Below, in pieces: positions 1-11,931 of a DNA stretch of 64,000 nucleotides. Numbering within the stretch: position 1 is the first letter of the stretch; every line of letters begins with the position of its first letter. The notes below the pieces were generated by a model. It did not search any database and was not told the DNA's origin. It saw only the letters and a list, made by a program, of their open reading frames with translations. The stretch is from Harmothoe impar (taxonomy: Eukaryota; Annelida; Polychaeta; Phyllodocida; Polynoidae), in contig OX381707.1 of the NCBI GenBank assembly GCA_947462335.1, positions 62,659,773-62,723,772 on the forward strand, read 5' to 3'. The position numbers and the translations under genes were made by a program.

Positions 1-499
1 GGGCTAAATAGTTTAAATATACTCATAACAGAAGGCAGCACCTGTGTATGTTAGGTCTTCAATGGTCACATTCTCCCCAGAGGGCAGGCCTGTTTCACCT
101 ATGCTTACCATAGTATAAAGGTGGGCACCAGCAGCACGTTAATTCCCTAAAGAACCACATCTTAATGGACATTGGAAACTGGAGGTGACCGGAAATAACC
201 TAGCGCAGCTAGGGTAAGTCATTGAGGTATGTAAATTCTATAATTGAAGGAAGGGCGGAGCCTGAGCTGACTTCCCATCTGGGGATCGGAAGCTGCACCT
301 GCAATAAAAATGATATTTTATGTTTCATTAAATTTTCTAACATTTGCTAACATATTTAGAGTGCACAGTCATTATCATTATTCCAACACTTCAAATGCTA
401 TCCATCATTCGTTCCTACTGACGACAGCTTATGGCACATGTTATGCTTATGGCACATCGTGTATTATGCCCTAACACATTTCCCTGCTAACACCTCGGC

Positions 500-731
500 A
501 TGTCGACTTACAGATGTCATCTTCTGACAAGATTGTGAAGCCATTAAATCATGTTATATTGGAATAAATACATGGATACATGATACAATCAATCCTTAAG
601 TAGTATTGAATCACCATTACAATGGTTCAATTAATACCTAAAATAGAACAACTCATGTTCATAATTACATTATTGCCATGATATCAATGACATCACAATC
701 TTGTCAGAAGATGTCATCTATAAGTCGACAT
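500..731. mobile_element. Short inverted-repeat element (MITE-like), about 230 bp
   Basis: Two roughly 41-bp arms, 500-540 and 691-731, are reverse complements with few mismatches (shared core ATGTCATCTTCTGACAAGAT on one strand). The AT-rich centre has no coding potential. Target duplication is not clear. Fits a small non-autonomous DNA transposon. Confidence 0.7.
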
Positions 732-2663
732 AACTGTATCCTATTATAGTTCTGAGCTTTAAAACTAGGGGTTTCATTTTTCGATGCAATTCATAACATT
801 TCAGTCAGTATTCCCTGAGCCTTGATTACGAGTTGGATGACATCAATTGTGTAAACTACAATAAGGGACAAAGTTGGACTAGATTTCCTCTGTTATATAT
901 ATGGTGTTACTTGTGTAACAATGAATTGATAAATTATGGTTGGACAACCGAGGTAGATGCTGGGACACCTTTTCTGTGTCCTTTGAAATTGTATAAGTTG
1001 AAATACTGGCTTTGAGCTGATATGACATCTGGGCCTTTTTTGGCTAAGATAAATGTGTCTTTATGGAACTGGAAAATGCCTGCAAAATGTCTTTGACAGA
1101 CCAGGTGTTACTAACTTCCGGTACGGAGTGCCCATGGATATGTCAGGTATTGACATAAAATAGACATCAATCTCTGATGTCTAAGATGTCTCTCAGAGGG
1201 ATCCTAATCATGCTAGCTGATTTACAATCTGTGGGCGGGTAAAGTCAAAACTGGTATAAATGTCTCCCCTACAACATGCTCCCCTAATGTCCTGTAGATA
1301 TCTTCATATATCACTTTCTGATATGTCCAAATTTAAATTTTAGACAGCTCTAAAAAGTATCACCACTGAGCATGTCTTTTTTGTGCAAACATTTTGATGT
1401 AAAATACACACATGAAAAAACCATGCCAAAAACCACGTAAAAAACATTTGCATATAAGACATCTTGGTGACCAAAACCGACATAATTAAATGACGTCATC
1501 ACCCATCACAGAATTATGTACATAAGATGCCATTTACAACAAGTGTTGTTAGCTGGGTTCCTTGTGTAGCAATCTCTTTATTTACCTACTTACCACAATG
1601 ACTCTACATAGATGCATTTAGCACTTAGGATTACACTAAAATTGGTAAATATTGATATCAAAGTTGGTGCAATTCCTATTAATTAAATGACACCTGACAG
1701 CTACACTTTCAGTATGTGTATCGAACATCAACATATCAGCCGGTCTTAACAGAGGGGGATGAGGAAGTCCCCATGTCCCGTGTTGAATGTAACAAATTGC
1801 CATGTCGTATGTCTATGTTGTTTTAAAAAGATATGACTTCCAACTCTCAATGACTCAATGCAAGGAACTTGCCAGTGTCTGAGGTATGTGTTATTGGAAA
1901 GCCAGAGGGGTGCAGACCCATGGAGGTCCTGATAAGATAAGGCTTATTCCTCATGCCTTACAACATGAAGCTTTGACTGGGGGGTAGGGCTTCTCAACTA
2001 CTTTTGTTGACACTGGATCGGTCTTTGTCATTTTAGGTGGACGTTTTACTGAGCTGAGGGGGATTTCCGTCTCATCATCCTCCGTTTAAATGACTCATTT
2101 AAAAACACCACTTATTTGGCTTGCTCATCAGATGCCGGATTGTCAACTGTAATCTGCTTTGATTTCAACCCATTTTGGTTAGCACTATTGGGCATAATCA
2201 TACTTTGGGTGTCCCATCTGGGTTAGGTAAAATATGGACTGTGTTCTGAGTATCTGGAACAGCTTCATGGATCAGCACTAAAATACAGGACTAAGTATAA
2301 AATACTTCAATTCATAGCTTAATTCAGAATGCACAAAATGTTCCAGATGTGGATCTTATAGCTATGTTTTAACTGAGATATTTAAAAATTGTGGGATGTT
2401 CCTGGTTGCAGTAGTATATGGAAAGGTGAGTTTGTAGCAGGCAATGCATTAAACATGCCATTCATCTGATTAACTGAGAGGCTCAACATGAGAAAAAGCA
2501 AGGGTGAATGACACATATATACACTGTAGTATATAATACTGCAGTTAGGGTACATAAAGTAGGACAGAATGAGGAACAATATTGCATTACATTGGATAGC
2601 CAGTACATCTGATGACCACTATGTCTTCTATTTGATAAGAAACAAAATTCAATGATGACTTCT
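732..2663. other. Unassigned AT-rich sequence
   Basis: No credible gene, RNA gene or clear repeat was recognised. Open frames are short and lack codon structure or recognisable domains. Confidence 0.5.
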
Positions 2664-2910
2664 CCCATAGATTCTACTCTACTAAATAAAACATAATAGA
2701 CATTTTACTCGGTAGGAAATTAACATTACCTTCTCCCATAGATTGTACTCTACTAAATAAAGCACATTATGCTCTTTATTTAGTAGGAAATGAATGCTGA
2801 CTTGTCTCATTCTTATACCTTATTGAATAAAGCACATTGTATGCCCCTTTATTCAGTAGAGAATGAACACTTACTTCCCCCATAGATCTACTCTGCTGAA
2901 TAAAGCTCAA
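2664..2910. repeat. Tandem array of hairpin-containing units (about 4 x 70-90 bp)
   Basis: The phrase CCCATAGATT...ACTCTACTAAATAAAGCACA recurs about four times. It is followed each time by TTTATTTAGTAGGAAATGAA or a variant, so each unit can fold into a TACTAAATAAAG/CTTTATTTAGTA stem. Units vary in length and sequence. Confidence 0.65.
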
Positions 2911-2927
2911 CCCTCCAAACAGCACCC

Positions 2928-3147
2928 TGTAATTCAACGTTGACAACGTTCAATATTCAACGTAATGTTTTTACAAGACATAGCTTCACCATGAATGAAT
3001 AAACTGTGTATCACCGCACTGGATTACAGATATTCACAGTAAAATTGGTTGACTTTACATTGCCTCACCGTAATCACATTTATGATGATCCACCGTAAAG
3101 TTTTGCATTGATTCTCCGTATATTCAACGGAACATTTTTACAGTGTA
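2928..3147. mobile_element. Possible MITE with CTGTAA-type ends
   Basis: Begins near CACCCTGTAATTCAACG and ends near ATTTTTACAGTGTA. The two ends share CTGTAA and a nearby TTCAACG word in inverted orientation. The interior repeats CACCGTAA. Ends are imperfect and no target duplication was found. Confidence 0.35.
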
Positions 3148-3683
3148 TGTCATTTTGCAGGGCCTAAAAGCTGCTGAAATCCAAGATCCTACAGACTTCT
3201 ATATATGCCATAGGCACACTCCCCAATTACTCTATAAATGGTGTTCCAGGTACCCAGGCATAGGCTAGTGTACTTTGTCTGGCTCTAGACAGCGAATATG
3301 AAAGCCAAAAGGCTAACAATTCTTAGAGCTTAAGAGAGTTGAGCCACGATGGCACGAGCCCGCCGAGATACCGTCCTTTCGGTGGGCAATCTCTGGACAC
3401 CCCTGTCATAAGGGCACCTTTAGTAAACGCTGGTACGTGCTCTTCACTTGAAAAGAATTTCCAGATCGCTTCTGGTTTGGATGTTCCTTTGCTCGAGGGC
3501 ACTTCAGAGGTAGGTCGACGTGTATGCCTCTCTCCCACTGGAGTCACTGCGTGGGGGGCATAGAAGCTGTCTCGGAGGGCCTATTCAGAGGTGGATGTTC
3601 CCCAGATCTTGAAATAGTATGGATTTCCCATTGCTTCTGTTCAAGAGCCCTTGTTTTCATGTTAGGAAGTTGTTATTCATAAA
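3148..3683. other. Unassigned sequence with open frames on both strands
   Basis: A GC-richer patch at 3,320-3,560 is open for about 74 codons on both strands. Nothing in either translation resembles a known family, so it is not called as a gene. Confidence 0.4.
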
Positions 3684-4168
3684 GATCAAATCCCACAACT
3701 CAAAAAATGGGCCAGAAAGTGGTGATTATTGACATAATACAAGGGGCAACTGTTGCCAATATTGTAAATCGCAACACTTGTCCCATGATCTTATGCCTCT
3801 CCAAATCCCACAGTGGCCAATAATAGGCAGGCAAGTGTTGCTTGTAGGACTGGTTAAAGGATCTGTTTGAGGGGAGTTACTTCACAGTATGATTTGTCTT
3901 GACTATTCCCTCTGAACTAGCCTAAAGATATTTGGAGTGTCCCCCCTATATAAACCAAATCATTGACATATTCTAATAAGCAACATCTTCTAGGTCTTCT
4001 GGGGGAGAATATCTAACTGTATTGATCCTTGCGATTTCCCAAATCACAAGAGAAAGGCAACCGATTTGGGCTTGTCTTAGCCAATGTAGGCCTCAGAATC
4101 GGCTGAGTGATCAGGATTTCATAATAAACTACGTTTTTCAAGCCTCTCTCGCGTTGTGGGATTTGACC
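3684..4168. mobile_element. TTAA-flanked MITE, 485 bp (GGTCAAATCCCACA family, unexpanded copy)
   Basis: Terminal inverted repeats read GATCAAATCCCACA at the left and GGTCAAATCCCACAACGCG as the reverse complement of the right. The right flank is TTAA (4,169-4,172) and the left flank is TAAA (3,680-3,683), consistent with a mutated TTAA target duplication. The whole interior is collinear, in reverse complement, with 61,549-61,970 plus 63,600-63,654, which makes it the compact reference copy of that enlarged element. No coding capacity. Confidence 0.8.
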
Positions 4169-4280
4169 TTAAGTGAACTTCATCTGACCTGGTGAGAGCA
4201 TGTAATGCAGAAGCGATGAGCCTGTAACAGAGACACAGTGAAGATCAAATTGCAATAGTGCTCAAAAAGGAGAAAAGAAA

Positions 4281-4405
4281 CCCAGTAAACAAATAACGTT
4301 ATACAACGTTATATAACATTTCTTTATGGCTCCTTAATATGGCATAACGTTATATGACGTAAAAAACGTAATTTTGACATAAAATAACATATATTCTTAG
4401 CTGGG
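4281..4405. mobile_element. Small palindromic element with CCCAG...CTGGG ends
   Basis: Starts CCCAGTAAACA and ends TTAGCTGGG. The interior alternates AACGTTATA-type palindromes (TTATACAACGTTATATAAC, TAACGTTATATGACG). The start matches the CCCAGTAAACAC end of the 853-bp element at 22,250, suggesting relatives. Confidence 0.5.
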
Positions 4406-5760
4406 AAAGTGCCAAATGGGGAGGGCAATGATGCAACAATATCCCAGCCGCCCTAACTTCATTTATATGACCAATACTGTACTCAGCATGGTGTATCCTC
4501 GATAACCACACACAAACCAATCACCTGAAGCAGATGTCTCTTCTCACAGAAACCAATCCAAGCACGGTCTAATCACCCGCTTATTCAACCTTGGATGGAT
4601 ATTTAATTTGTGCCCGTCTTTTACCACACACATGGTTTATCTGATATACACTGAAAAACTAGGCCTAGATTAAGGTGGTTACTGCTGATGACTTTGACTG
4701 TTAAGTTAATGCCCAGTTTATATGATGACTTAAGGTGATCAATTCTAGGGGGCTCCACTATGCAATATAAAGCACCTACTCCAGGGGATCTCCTGATTAA
4801 TCTAGTACCTATACTAATCTTGGTCATAGGTATTTATAAATTGGGAGATGTGAAGAATATGTGGAATATTAGAGGTCCCAGTAATTTGGAAGAAAATCAT
4901 CAACAAGGGCTATTTGTGAACAGAGACACCTCAGTTGTCTCTGAAACCATAGGCACAAGAGTGATGAGTGGCCGTTATCAGGGGTTTCAGTGTATGTGGT
5001 CCAGTCCGTACATCATTATCGCTCTTCAATTTCTAATTACCATCCTGTCTGTGCGGATATTGTCACGAAGGGGCCTTGATTAAAGTGAGGGGGAAATAAC
5101 CCTAGATAGTAACCTCCCATTCTATGGTGAAATGTACAATCATTTTTACAATAACATGTCCATATATACTGGGTGCTATATGTCACAGCCGCTATAGAAA
5201 CTACATTCCTCTTGATACCATTCTTGTATAAATCACTCACTAGTTGAAACACTATTATTTGAATACCAAATGCATTTCCATTCATTCTGTTGTTCAACTT
5301 ATAACGAGTTTATTCATGGTTAAGTCCTGCTGAGTTTACTTTCTGCCCCTTGCCTTTGATATGGCACTTTTGTACCGTAAAATAACTCATATCATACTAT
5401 CTAGCTTGTTATTGCCTGCAGCCTATACGTTGAGGGTGCCACGAGTGTGCTACTTAGTGATCCTCCGACAGGATTCCATACCTCTGAGATGACACAGTCT
5501 AAGATGATCTCTACTACATCCTTCCTACCACGTGTCCTTGCCACTCAGGATAATTACACATCTCCGGCAGCCCACTTGGGTGGTCGTGGGTACAGAGATG
5601 CATCTGGAATCTGTTTATCAATATAACTACATGTAATCCCTGCATGAAGCTTCATAGGGTATAACAGCATTTGAGCCATAGTATTACAATGGAGGCATTT
5701 CTCTGATCGTCATCTTCCTTCTGGAAGTACTTCTAGAAGATGTTTTAACGTAATTTTGGT
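4406..5760. other. Unassigned sequence
   Basis: An open frame of about 107 codons at 4,760-5,083 (+) has one hydrophobic stretch but no recognisable family, no conserved neighbours and no splice context. It is not called as a gene. The remainder shows no gene or clear repeat. Confidence 0.4.
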
Positions 5761-5764
5761 GTGT

Positions 5765-5815
5765 GTGATGGATAAAGTTACCACTCAGATGCTCTGCCAT
5801 TGAGTCACCCAATAA
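5765..5815 (-). repeat. Degenerate tRNA-like box A (possible SINE relic)
   Basis: On the minus strand the text GGGTGACTCAATGGCAGAGC resembles the D-arm/box A of a tRNA (consensus TRGCNNAGYNGG). No matching box B was found nearby, so this is at best a decayed tRNA-derived SINE head. Confidence 0.25.
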
Positions 5816-6084
5816 AGGTGGACACGTAGCGTGCTCTTCATTGAATGTCTCCCGTGCATGCAGTAGGTCTAAGCCGAGCAGCTCTCAATGTATTTTGGGA
5901 ATGACTCAGCAGTTGCTCACAGTTTCCCTTAGAAGGAGACAACACAGGTATCGACAGACTGATAGTTGACGTCTTTTGGTCCTTTTATTTCAATTCCCGA
6001 ATGATAGATGTCCTGGAACCATGCCACAACACACACTGATAATCTTTAGGATCCATAACTTAGTAAGTACTGACTAACAAATCA

Positions 6085-6360
6085 GCTAATTACAGTTGTA
6101 ATATAATAGTACCTAACCTAGTTAGTCATTTTCTGGCTCCCTATATGCCCAACCTAGGTTAGTTAAATACTATCAGGGTGGTTTGTACTGACCAACTCAA
6201 CTTAGTCTTCTCAATTTCAATGAGTATAAGGCTAGATCCTTTTCAAGCATTAGTCATATGTGTTGTTTTGCCTCAGTCATTTTTGAATAGCACTTCAAGT
6301 CATGCCTGACCGATGTCCCTATTACTAACCTGGGATAGCTACCACAGACTAAGGGCCTAA
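6085..6360. repeat. Diverged relative of the TACACTGA MITE (CTAACCTAGGTTAGT words)
   Basis: Shares phrases with the elements at 14,408 and 39,660: ACCTAACCTAGTTAGT, GGCTCCCTATATGCCCAACC, GTACTGACCAACT and GTCATTTTTGAATA, in the same order. It is more decayed and its termini are not identifiable. Confidence 0.5.
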
Positions 6361-7960
6361 GCATTCATATTATCTGTGCAGTTGCCATAACCAGATAACC
6401 CAATTGCTTAGTGAACCTTGATAATGACTACCTAATGAACGATCTTATCTGTTTATTATCGTTATCAAAATTTATCTCAGTCACTCGAAAATCATATCAG
6501 CCACTCAGCCTTACAGGATAACACAACTGCAACTACGGGAAATTCTTCTTATTTCTTTGGTGGAAAGATGATTGGTGCCTCGATCCTCTTACATCTGTAA
6601 GGATGATTGGCCCAGAGAGACAGGCACAAGGGCAAGTCGTCCTAGCGGATGGATGCAGACAACTCCAATATGCATACACATTCATATAATCCCATTAAGC
6701 ATATTTATATATATACAGATATTACTCTGGTCTATTCTAGTACTTATCGGTTGATGGCATATAATTTATGTAGTAGCATTACCTACCATTCTATCGGTGT
6801 AATATTATTATTTAGGTTATAATTTCCCATAGAGTCCATCCCTCATCTCACCTATTCTTTTGTATGTACAAATACTTAATCCATCGTCTGGAAGAGGCTA
6901 TAATGCTTCTTCAGTGCTGGCCCAGAGTCAGCGATGAAGCTGCAGCATTTAATTATAGGTTTAGGCCTAATTGATTGCTTGTAGATGGCTACGGCCTATA
7001 CTATCAAATTGGTTCAGACAGTAAGAGATTCACTTCAGTTGAGTCAAGTCGAGTGTTATTGTCTGTAGTTTCTGTAATGGGGCGCCTCAGCTGACTTCCG
7101 CCGTGGGAAAAGGTTACCTAGATTTTCTGGAAAAGGGAGCGGGCGTTTATAGTTAATTGATACTCAAGAGCAACTATTTGACGTCCATGCACTCGGAGTA
7201 GGCTCTTATTTCTGCCCAGTATACATGTATAATGAGGAATTCGTTTTGAACGGTCTGCTTTCTAAGGGAAACTACTCTAAGGAGAAATGTAATTTCATAC
7301 GTGATTTTTAGCTTTAGTAACGCGAAAAATGAGTGATTTTTTGCCCTTCTTCTCTTTCGAGAAGGGTCCAAATGTGCTGGCCGACCAACCTCCCCCCAGT
7401 CATGTTGTTAAAGAATGACCACTTCCTAAAACCTGCAGCTGACCGTAGACCGAAAATCAACAAGGTACTTTAAGACCAACGAGGTTCTAACGTTCTGGAC
7501 AAGGACGAGATAAAGTCTGTTGCCAATAGCCTAGTCCAACACCAGAGCTTCCCAACAGACTTACAGACGTTTGCCTATTACAATATCACAATAGCCACCG
7601 ATTATCTGTAAAGCTTTGCATTGGAACTGGATCGTTGCGATTTGTAAAGATTCAAAGGAAAATAGACGAAATCCCTAAATATTCCATAGGTTATAAAATG
7701 CCTAAGTACCAATCTGAAAAACATGTTGGTTCTTTTTGGGTGAAAATCGGATCATCATTATAGGTCAAATCTGTTCTGTCAAATCATAAAATATGTGATT
7801 TTGGATAGGATTAAAATTAACAAACTAAAATATTTGTTTCTATTTAAATTTCCATATACTTACATGTGGTTCAGGGTACATCCCGGACAGTTGAGCGACT
7901 CAAGACAGACAACTGATGACGGACAAACAAGTAGAAATACCTGGTATTAATGGAAAGACC
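6361..7960. other. Unassigned sequence
   Basis: No gene, RNA gene or clear repeat recognised. Open frames are short and unremarkable. Confidence 0.45.
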
Positions 7961-7967
7961 ATGAGAA

Positions 7968-8325
7968 AGTAGGGGGGGGGGTCAGTTGGGGAGCAAAAAA
8001 CAGGGGGGGGGGTCAGGAGGCTAAATGAGAAAGGGTTCAAGAGTCACAGAAAGATATCCCATTAGGGTGCTGCCACGTGGGTAAAATTCGACACGGTCGA
8101 CACAGAGCACGGCGACAGGGGGACACAGGGGGTTTAAAAATCGACACAGGCGACACAGGGTTTTAAAAATCGACAGACACAGAAAAATCAAGGACAAAAT
8201 CGACTTACATAGATTTTACTTATATACATAAAACTTGACACAGTGACACACTGGCTCCCCAAAGAAATGACACAGTGACAAGCTCAAACATTGAGCACCC
8301 ATTTAGAGGCACATTGGGGGGGGGG
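7968..8325. repeat. Low-complexity tract: G homopolymers and CGACACAG words
   Basis: Three long G runs (near 7,971, 8,004 and 8,317) flank a stretch in which CGACACAGG, CGACAGACACAG and GACACAGTGACA recur irregularly, with TTTAAAAATCGACA twice. It looks like a decayed minisatellite. The G runs are also prone to replication slippage. Confidence 0.55.
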
Positions 8326-10406
8326 GAGCTGTTGAACAGATAAATATCAAATTACTGAGTTTCTTAACAGCTTAACGAAATACAAGAAACACTAATTCCT
8401 GGCAGTCATTTATTTAGTCCACTTCAGGGAGTGTACACACGTCAGCAGATAACATAATAAATAATACAATGAGCACCATTGTCCAATGAAAAACAAGTCT
8501 AATGCAGTGATTATAATACATGACTTGTAATAAATCTCAGTCAGTCTATATTGATACGAAGCCACCAATTTATAGACTATAATCTTCGCCGTAGGTATGA
8601 AATGAAGAGAGATTTAAGACAAACTAGTACGCTAATTCCCTCTTTCCACCTATATTGGTCCTCCCTTTTATCTCATAGATATACACTACTCTGGTCGCAC
8701 GGTAACATGCAGGACGGCAATTCCTGACCCATTCTCCATTCCTTATTGTGTATGTTAAACGCACATGGATTCAGGAAATAGGTTTGATGGAAAGAAGGGT
8801 TGTTCTTTTGAAATCTCATCTTCAGTAGATTCATTTTAGTATTTTCGCATTATCGTCAACTGATAAATATAATCTTTTTTTAAATAAATAATAAGTATTC
8901 AGTTACCTACGCTTTTTTTTCGACTTCATACAATATAGATATTAAGCATACCAGTAGATCCACATTGTATACATAATCATCTCAACTCAGAATGTTAACA
9001 TTGGTTGATATTACACAACTTTCATAAATGCATGTATCATCAGAAAACTGGTTACAATAGCAGTAACAAATTCGACAACACTTTTTACTAGATACACAAT
9101 ACATAATCCAGACATTGTCAATTCTTAAACCATATAGCAACAGAACAGAGTAAGAATTCTCAAACCGGAATGCATGCCAACAAATAGACATAATTCACAG
9201 AATCCTTTTTTTTATCATACAATTGTTTAGTTGCTTTATAAGCAGACCCTTAAGTTGGTCCATTTGGTTCTCCACAGTTTCAAGTAGCATTCTGGTGAAA
9301 CTTTGGTCCTCGCATCATTATAGAGCCTCTCCGTGGTCTGCCACAGCACGGGCAACCAGGCGGCTAATAGGTATGCTTAAGTGGTCTATGACAAAGGTTG
9401 TCTTTAAAGTAAGTATATCTGATGATTAGGTCTCAAAATTCAATCTAGTTAAATTTGATCAAGGGGCTTGACCAAGACCGTACTTCGCTACCTCACTATT
9501 CCATTCACACTCTATCATTTTCCTCAAATTTGATCATGTTGACCAATCACGGTCTCCCCATTGAAAAAAACCCACTATGAAAGCCCATTGCCTGGCCCCT
9601 TCAGGCTGTCTTTCTGAGCTGTTAGTGACCATGAATAACATTTGAATGTCCTACACCCCCTTAATACTACACATTTTACAGCATTTGTGATCGCTTAAGG
9701 TAGGATTAAGAATTCTGTAAACATGGGATATAGCCACTTTAAGATGCTACTGGTTCCTACATACCCAAAGCACCCTCCCTAATTACTCAATGGTATTGCA
9801 AGTATTCATGCAGGAAGCAATGAGCGAGTTCCAACTCGAAAAACCCTTCCTGAAAGGTATGGGACACAGACCCAAGACTATAAAAAGATCTATAGGTACA
9901 TATCTGCACATTGAGAAACACACCAGGGGAAGCATTGAGATACAATTATACAAATATAATTGCCTTGACCAATACCGTATATGTTTTAGCAGATAAATGA
10001 ACTGCTTAGTCAACAATAGACCATTAATCTGGTTACTTAGGATTCATTAGGATTATTCTTTTGATAAAATATCACCTATCTGACATAAAACATGCACATC
10101 CGAATGAATTAGCCAGACATGAATAAATGTGTACTCATAATACCAATCTTATATACATATGATTATATTACACTTATTCACAACATATATTCATGACGGA
10201 ATCTCCTTCTGAGCACATTTTGGTCTGTCTTTGAAACCCTGCAGGAAGGATTTTCTCTTGTACATAAGTATATGCCTCCTCAATAAACCCTTTCTATTGA
10301 GCCCTGTACTCATTGTTGTTGTGAATGCCCCCACATTCTCAACATTGTCCTGACTGGCTGTTTTAACTCTAGGTACCCTTCTGTTCTGCCCGGTGCTCTG
10401 TACTTG
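8326..10406. other. Unassigned sequence downstream of the GPCR
   Basis: This flank lies 3' of the receptor gene (minus strand) and must contain its 3'UTR if transcribed. I found no convincing minus-strand AATAAA close to the stop codon. No other gene is recognised. Confidence 0.4.
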
Positions 10407-11912
10407 TCAGAACTCCTTCTCGCGTGCTGAATTAGCCTTGAAGTAGTGCTCGGTTAATGACCTTCTCTTCTGATCATCAACTAAACAATCATTATCCAAA
10501 TGGTCACAGAGGACATCTATCTGTGAAGTTGATGCCCCCAAGGATGTCTCCCTAGCAATGTTATCGTCTCCCCTTATCATATCAGGCACCTCCCTTTGCT
10601 CACTCCCAGACCTTGCTTGATGAGCTGTACTACCACCAGATGATCCAGGTTGTTTCACCACTGTCATCTTTGTTACTTTCCTTCCATGCTGATTGTGATG
10701 CTGGGAGCATACTAGCCTGGCCATACCACCATTGGTAGAGCAGACTGGTGAACGACGCTGGCCAATGTGATCCAGCCGAACAAGTATACCATCCAGTTCA
10801 AGTCCGGGGTGGATGCGTGTGCTTCTTCGATAACAGCATGAAAACCATGATCGAATGTGTGCTCGAAAGTAGTCATTGAACCAGAAATAGATGAATGGAT
10901 TATAGCAAACGCTGCTCATAGCCAACCAGTGACATACTAGATAGACCGTGCTGTTGTACAGGAACAGTTCGCTATCTGGAGTCAAGTCTGTAAGAACATG
11001 ATAGAGGTTCAAAGGTGTCCAGCAGATGCAGAAGATGACAACTATGATGATGAGCATCTTGATGGTCTTTTGCTTCATTTTACCCTGCGACATTTTTGTT
11101 GTAACATTCGGTTGCCCAATCATTGGGCGCAACCATAACTTCCGGGCTATTCGGCCATAGGCCACTGCAATGATGGACATAGGCAGGACATATTGTGCTA
11201 CTACGGTGGCTAGAGTAATGCCCTGCTCGTACTTATCCGCGGGGTCGGGGTACACCAGGCGACACCTTGCAGCTGAATATAGGAACATATCGACTGTCTC
11301 TACTTTCGCATAGATAACAAAGGGTAAGGACATCAGTGAACCAATCACCCATGTCATAAGCATTACACTAATGCCCATCTTCATGGTCATCCGAGGTCGT
11401 AGTGGATATACAATAACAATATAGCGATCCAGCGAGATGGCAGCCATGGTAAAAGTGGACACATATACAGCCACCATGAGGATGAAATTCACGAAGCCGC
11501 ACATGAACCAGCCAAACTGCCACTCGTCGATGACATTCCGTGCCAGGTTGAAGGGGATATTGAAGACCGCAATGAAGAAATCAGATATTGAAAGGTTACT
11601 GATGAAGAGGTTTGTCACTGTATGTAGTCTCTTATGCTTGTAGATCACATGACACACCAATGTGTTACCAAAAACAGCACAGACTATAAGCAGAGTGTAA
11701 GACACAACCAGAAGCACAACCTCTGGAATGGACTTCACCATATGGGCCCTACTCTCACTGCTAACATTACCTTGGTGGTGATGATGCTTAAGTAGCACAT
11801 CCAAAGGAATAGAATTCTGGGCACCTGTAGTGTTACCTGTCTGGCGGTGGATGATGCGATCTAACTCCTCAAATAGATCCATCTGATTGTAGCCAAGAGG
11901 GCGTGCAGGCAT
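10407..11912 (-). CDS. Class A peptide GPCR, GPR83-like (501 aa, single coding exon)
   Basis: A seven-transmembrane rhodopsin-class receptor for a neuropeptide, expected at the plasma membrane and coupled to G proteins. Seen: an N-terminal domain of about 60 residues with N-glycosylation sites (N27, N49) and a His run; TM1 with GN near 82-83; TM2 with LSISD ending at D111; C138 at the TM3 top, pairing with C217 in loop 2; DRY at 162-164; CWTP at 297-300; NPFIY at 338-342; a Cys pair 359-360 after helix 8, likely palmitoylated. The blocks KLWLRPMIG, KTIKML and HWLAMSSVCYNPFIY are very close to my knowledge of vertebrate GPR83, which belongs near the NPY/tachykinin-type receptors. Ligands proposed for mammalian GPR83 (PEN, FAM237A) cannot be assumed here. 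The C-tail of about 145 residues is long and hydrophilic. The ATG at 11,912 is preceded in frame by TAG and by a pyrimidine-rich tract ending in CAG, so a spliced 5'UTR intron is plausible. Alternative: another NPY/luqin-type receptor. No neighbouring gene is seen. Confidence 0.9.
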   Translation of the reverse strand: MPARPLGYNQMDLFEELDRIIHRQTGNTTGAQNSIPLDVLLKHHHHQGNVSSESRAHMVKSIPEVVLLVVSYTLLIVCAVFGNTLVCHVIYKHKRLHTVTNLFISNLSISDFFIAVFNIPFNLARNVIDEWQFGWFMCGFVNFILMVAVYVSTFTMAAISLDRYIVIVYPLRPRMTMKMGISVMLMTWVIGSLMSLPFVIYAKVETVDMFLYSAARCRLVYPDPADKYEQGITLATVVAQYVLPMSIIAVAYGRIARKLWLRPMIGQPNVTTKMSQGKMKQKTIKMLIIIVVIFCICWTPLNLYHVLTDLTPDSELFLYNSTVYLVCHWLAMSSVCYNPFIYFWFNDYFRAHIRSWFSCCYRRSTRIHPGLELDGILVRLDHIGQRRSPVCSTNGGMARLVCSQHHNQHGRKVTKMTVVKQPGSSGGSTAHQARSGSEQREVPDMIRGDDNIARETSLGASTSQIDVLCDHLDNDCLVDDQKRRSLTEHYFKANSAREKEF

Positions 11913-11931
11913 CTAACTGAGAAAGAATATG
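11913..11931 (-). promoter_or_regulatory. Possible 3' splice site just upstream of the GPCR start codon
   Basis: Read on the minus strand, a pyrimidine-rich stretch ends in TTCTTTCTCAG four bases before the ATG. This resembles a splice acceptor and would put the whole CDS in one exon behind a 5'UTR intron. It is a motif match only; no transcript evidence exists here. Confidence 0.35.

Noticed and set aside
4760..5083. 107-codon plus-strand frame
   Set aside because: One weak hydrophobic stretch only; no homology that I recognise and no supporting context.
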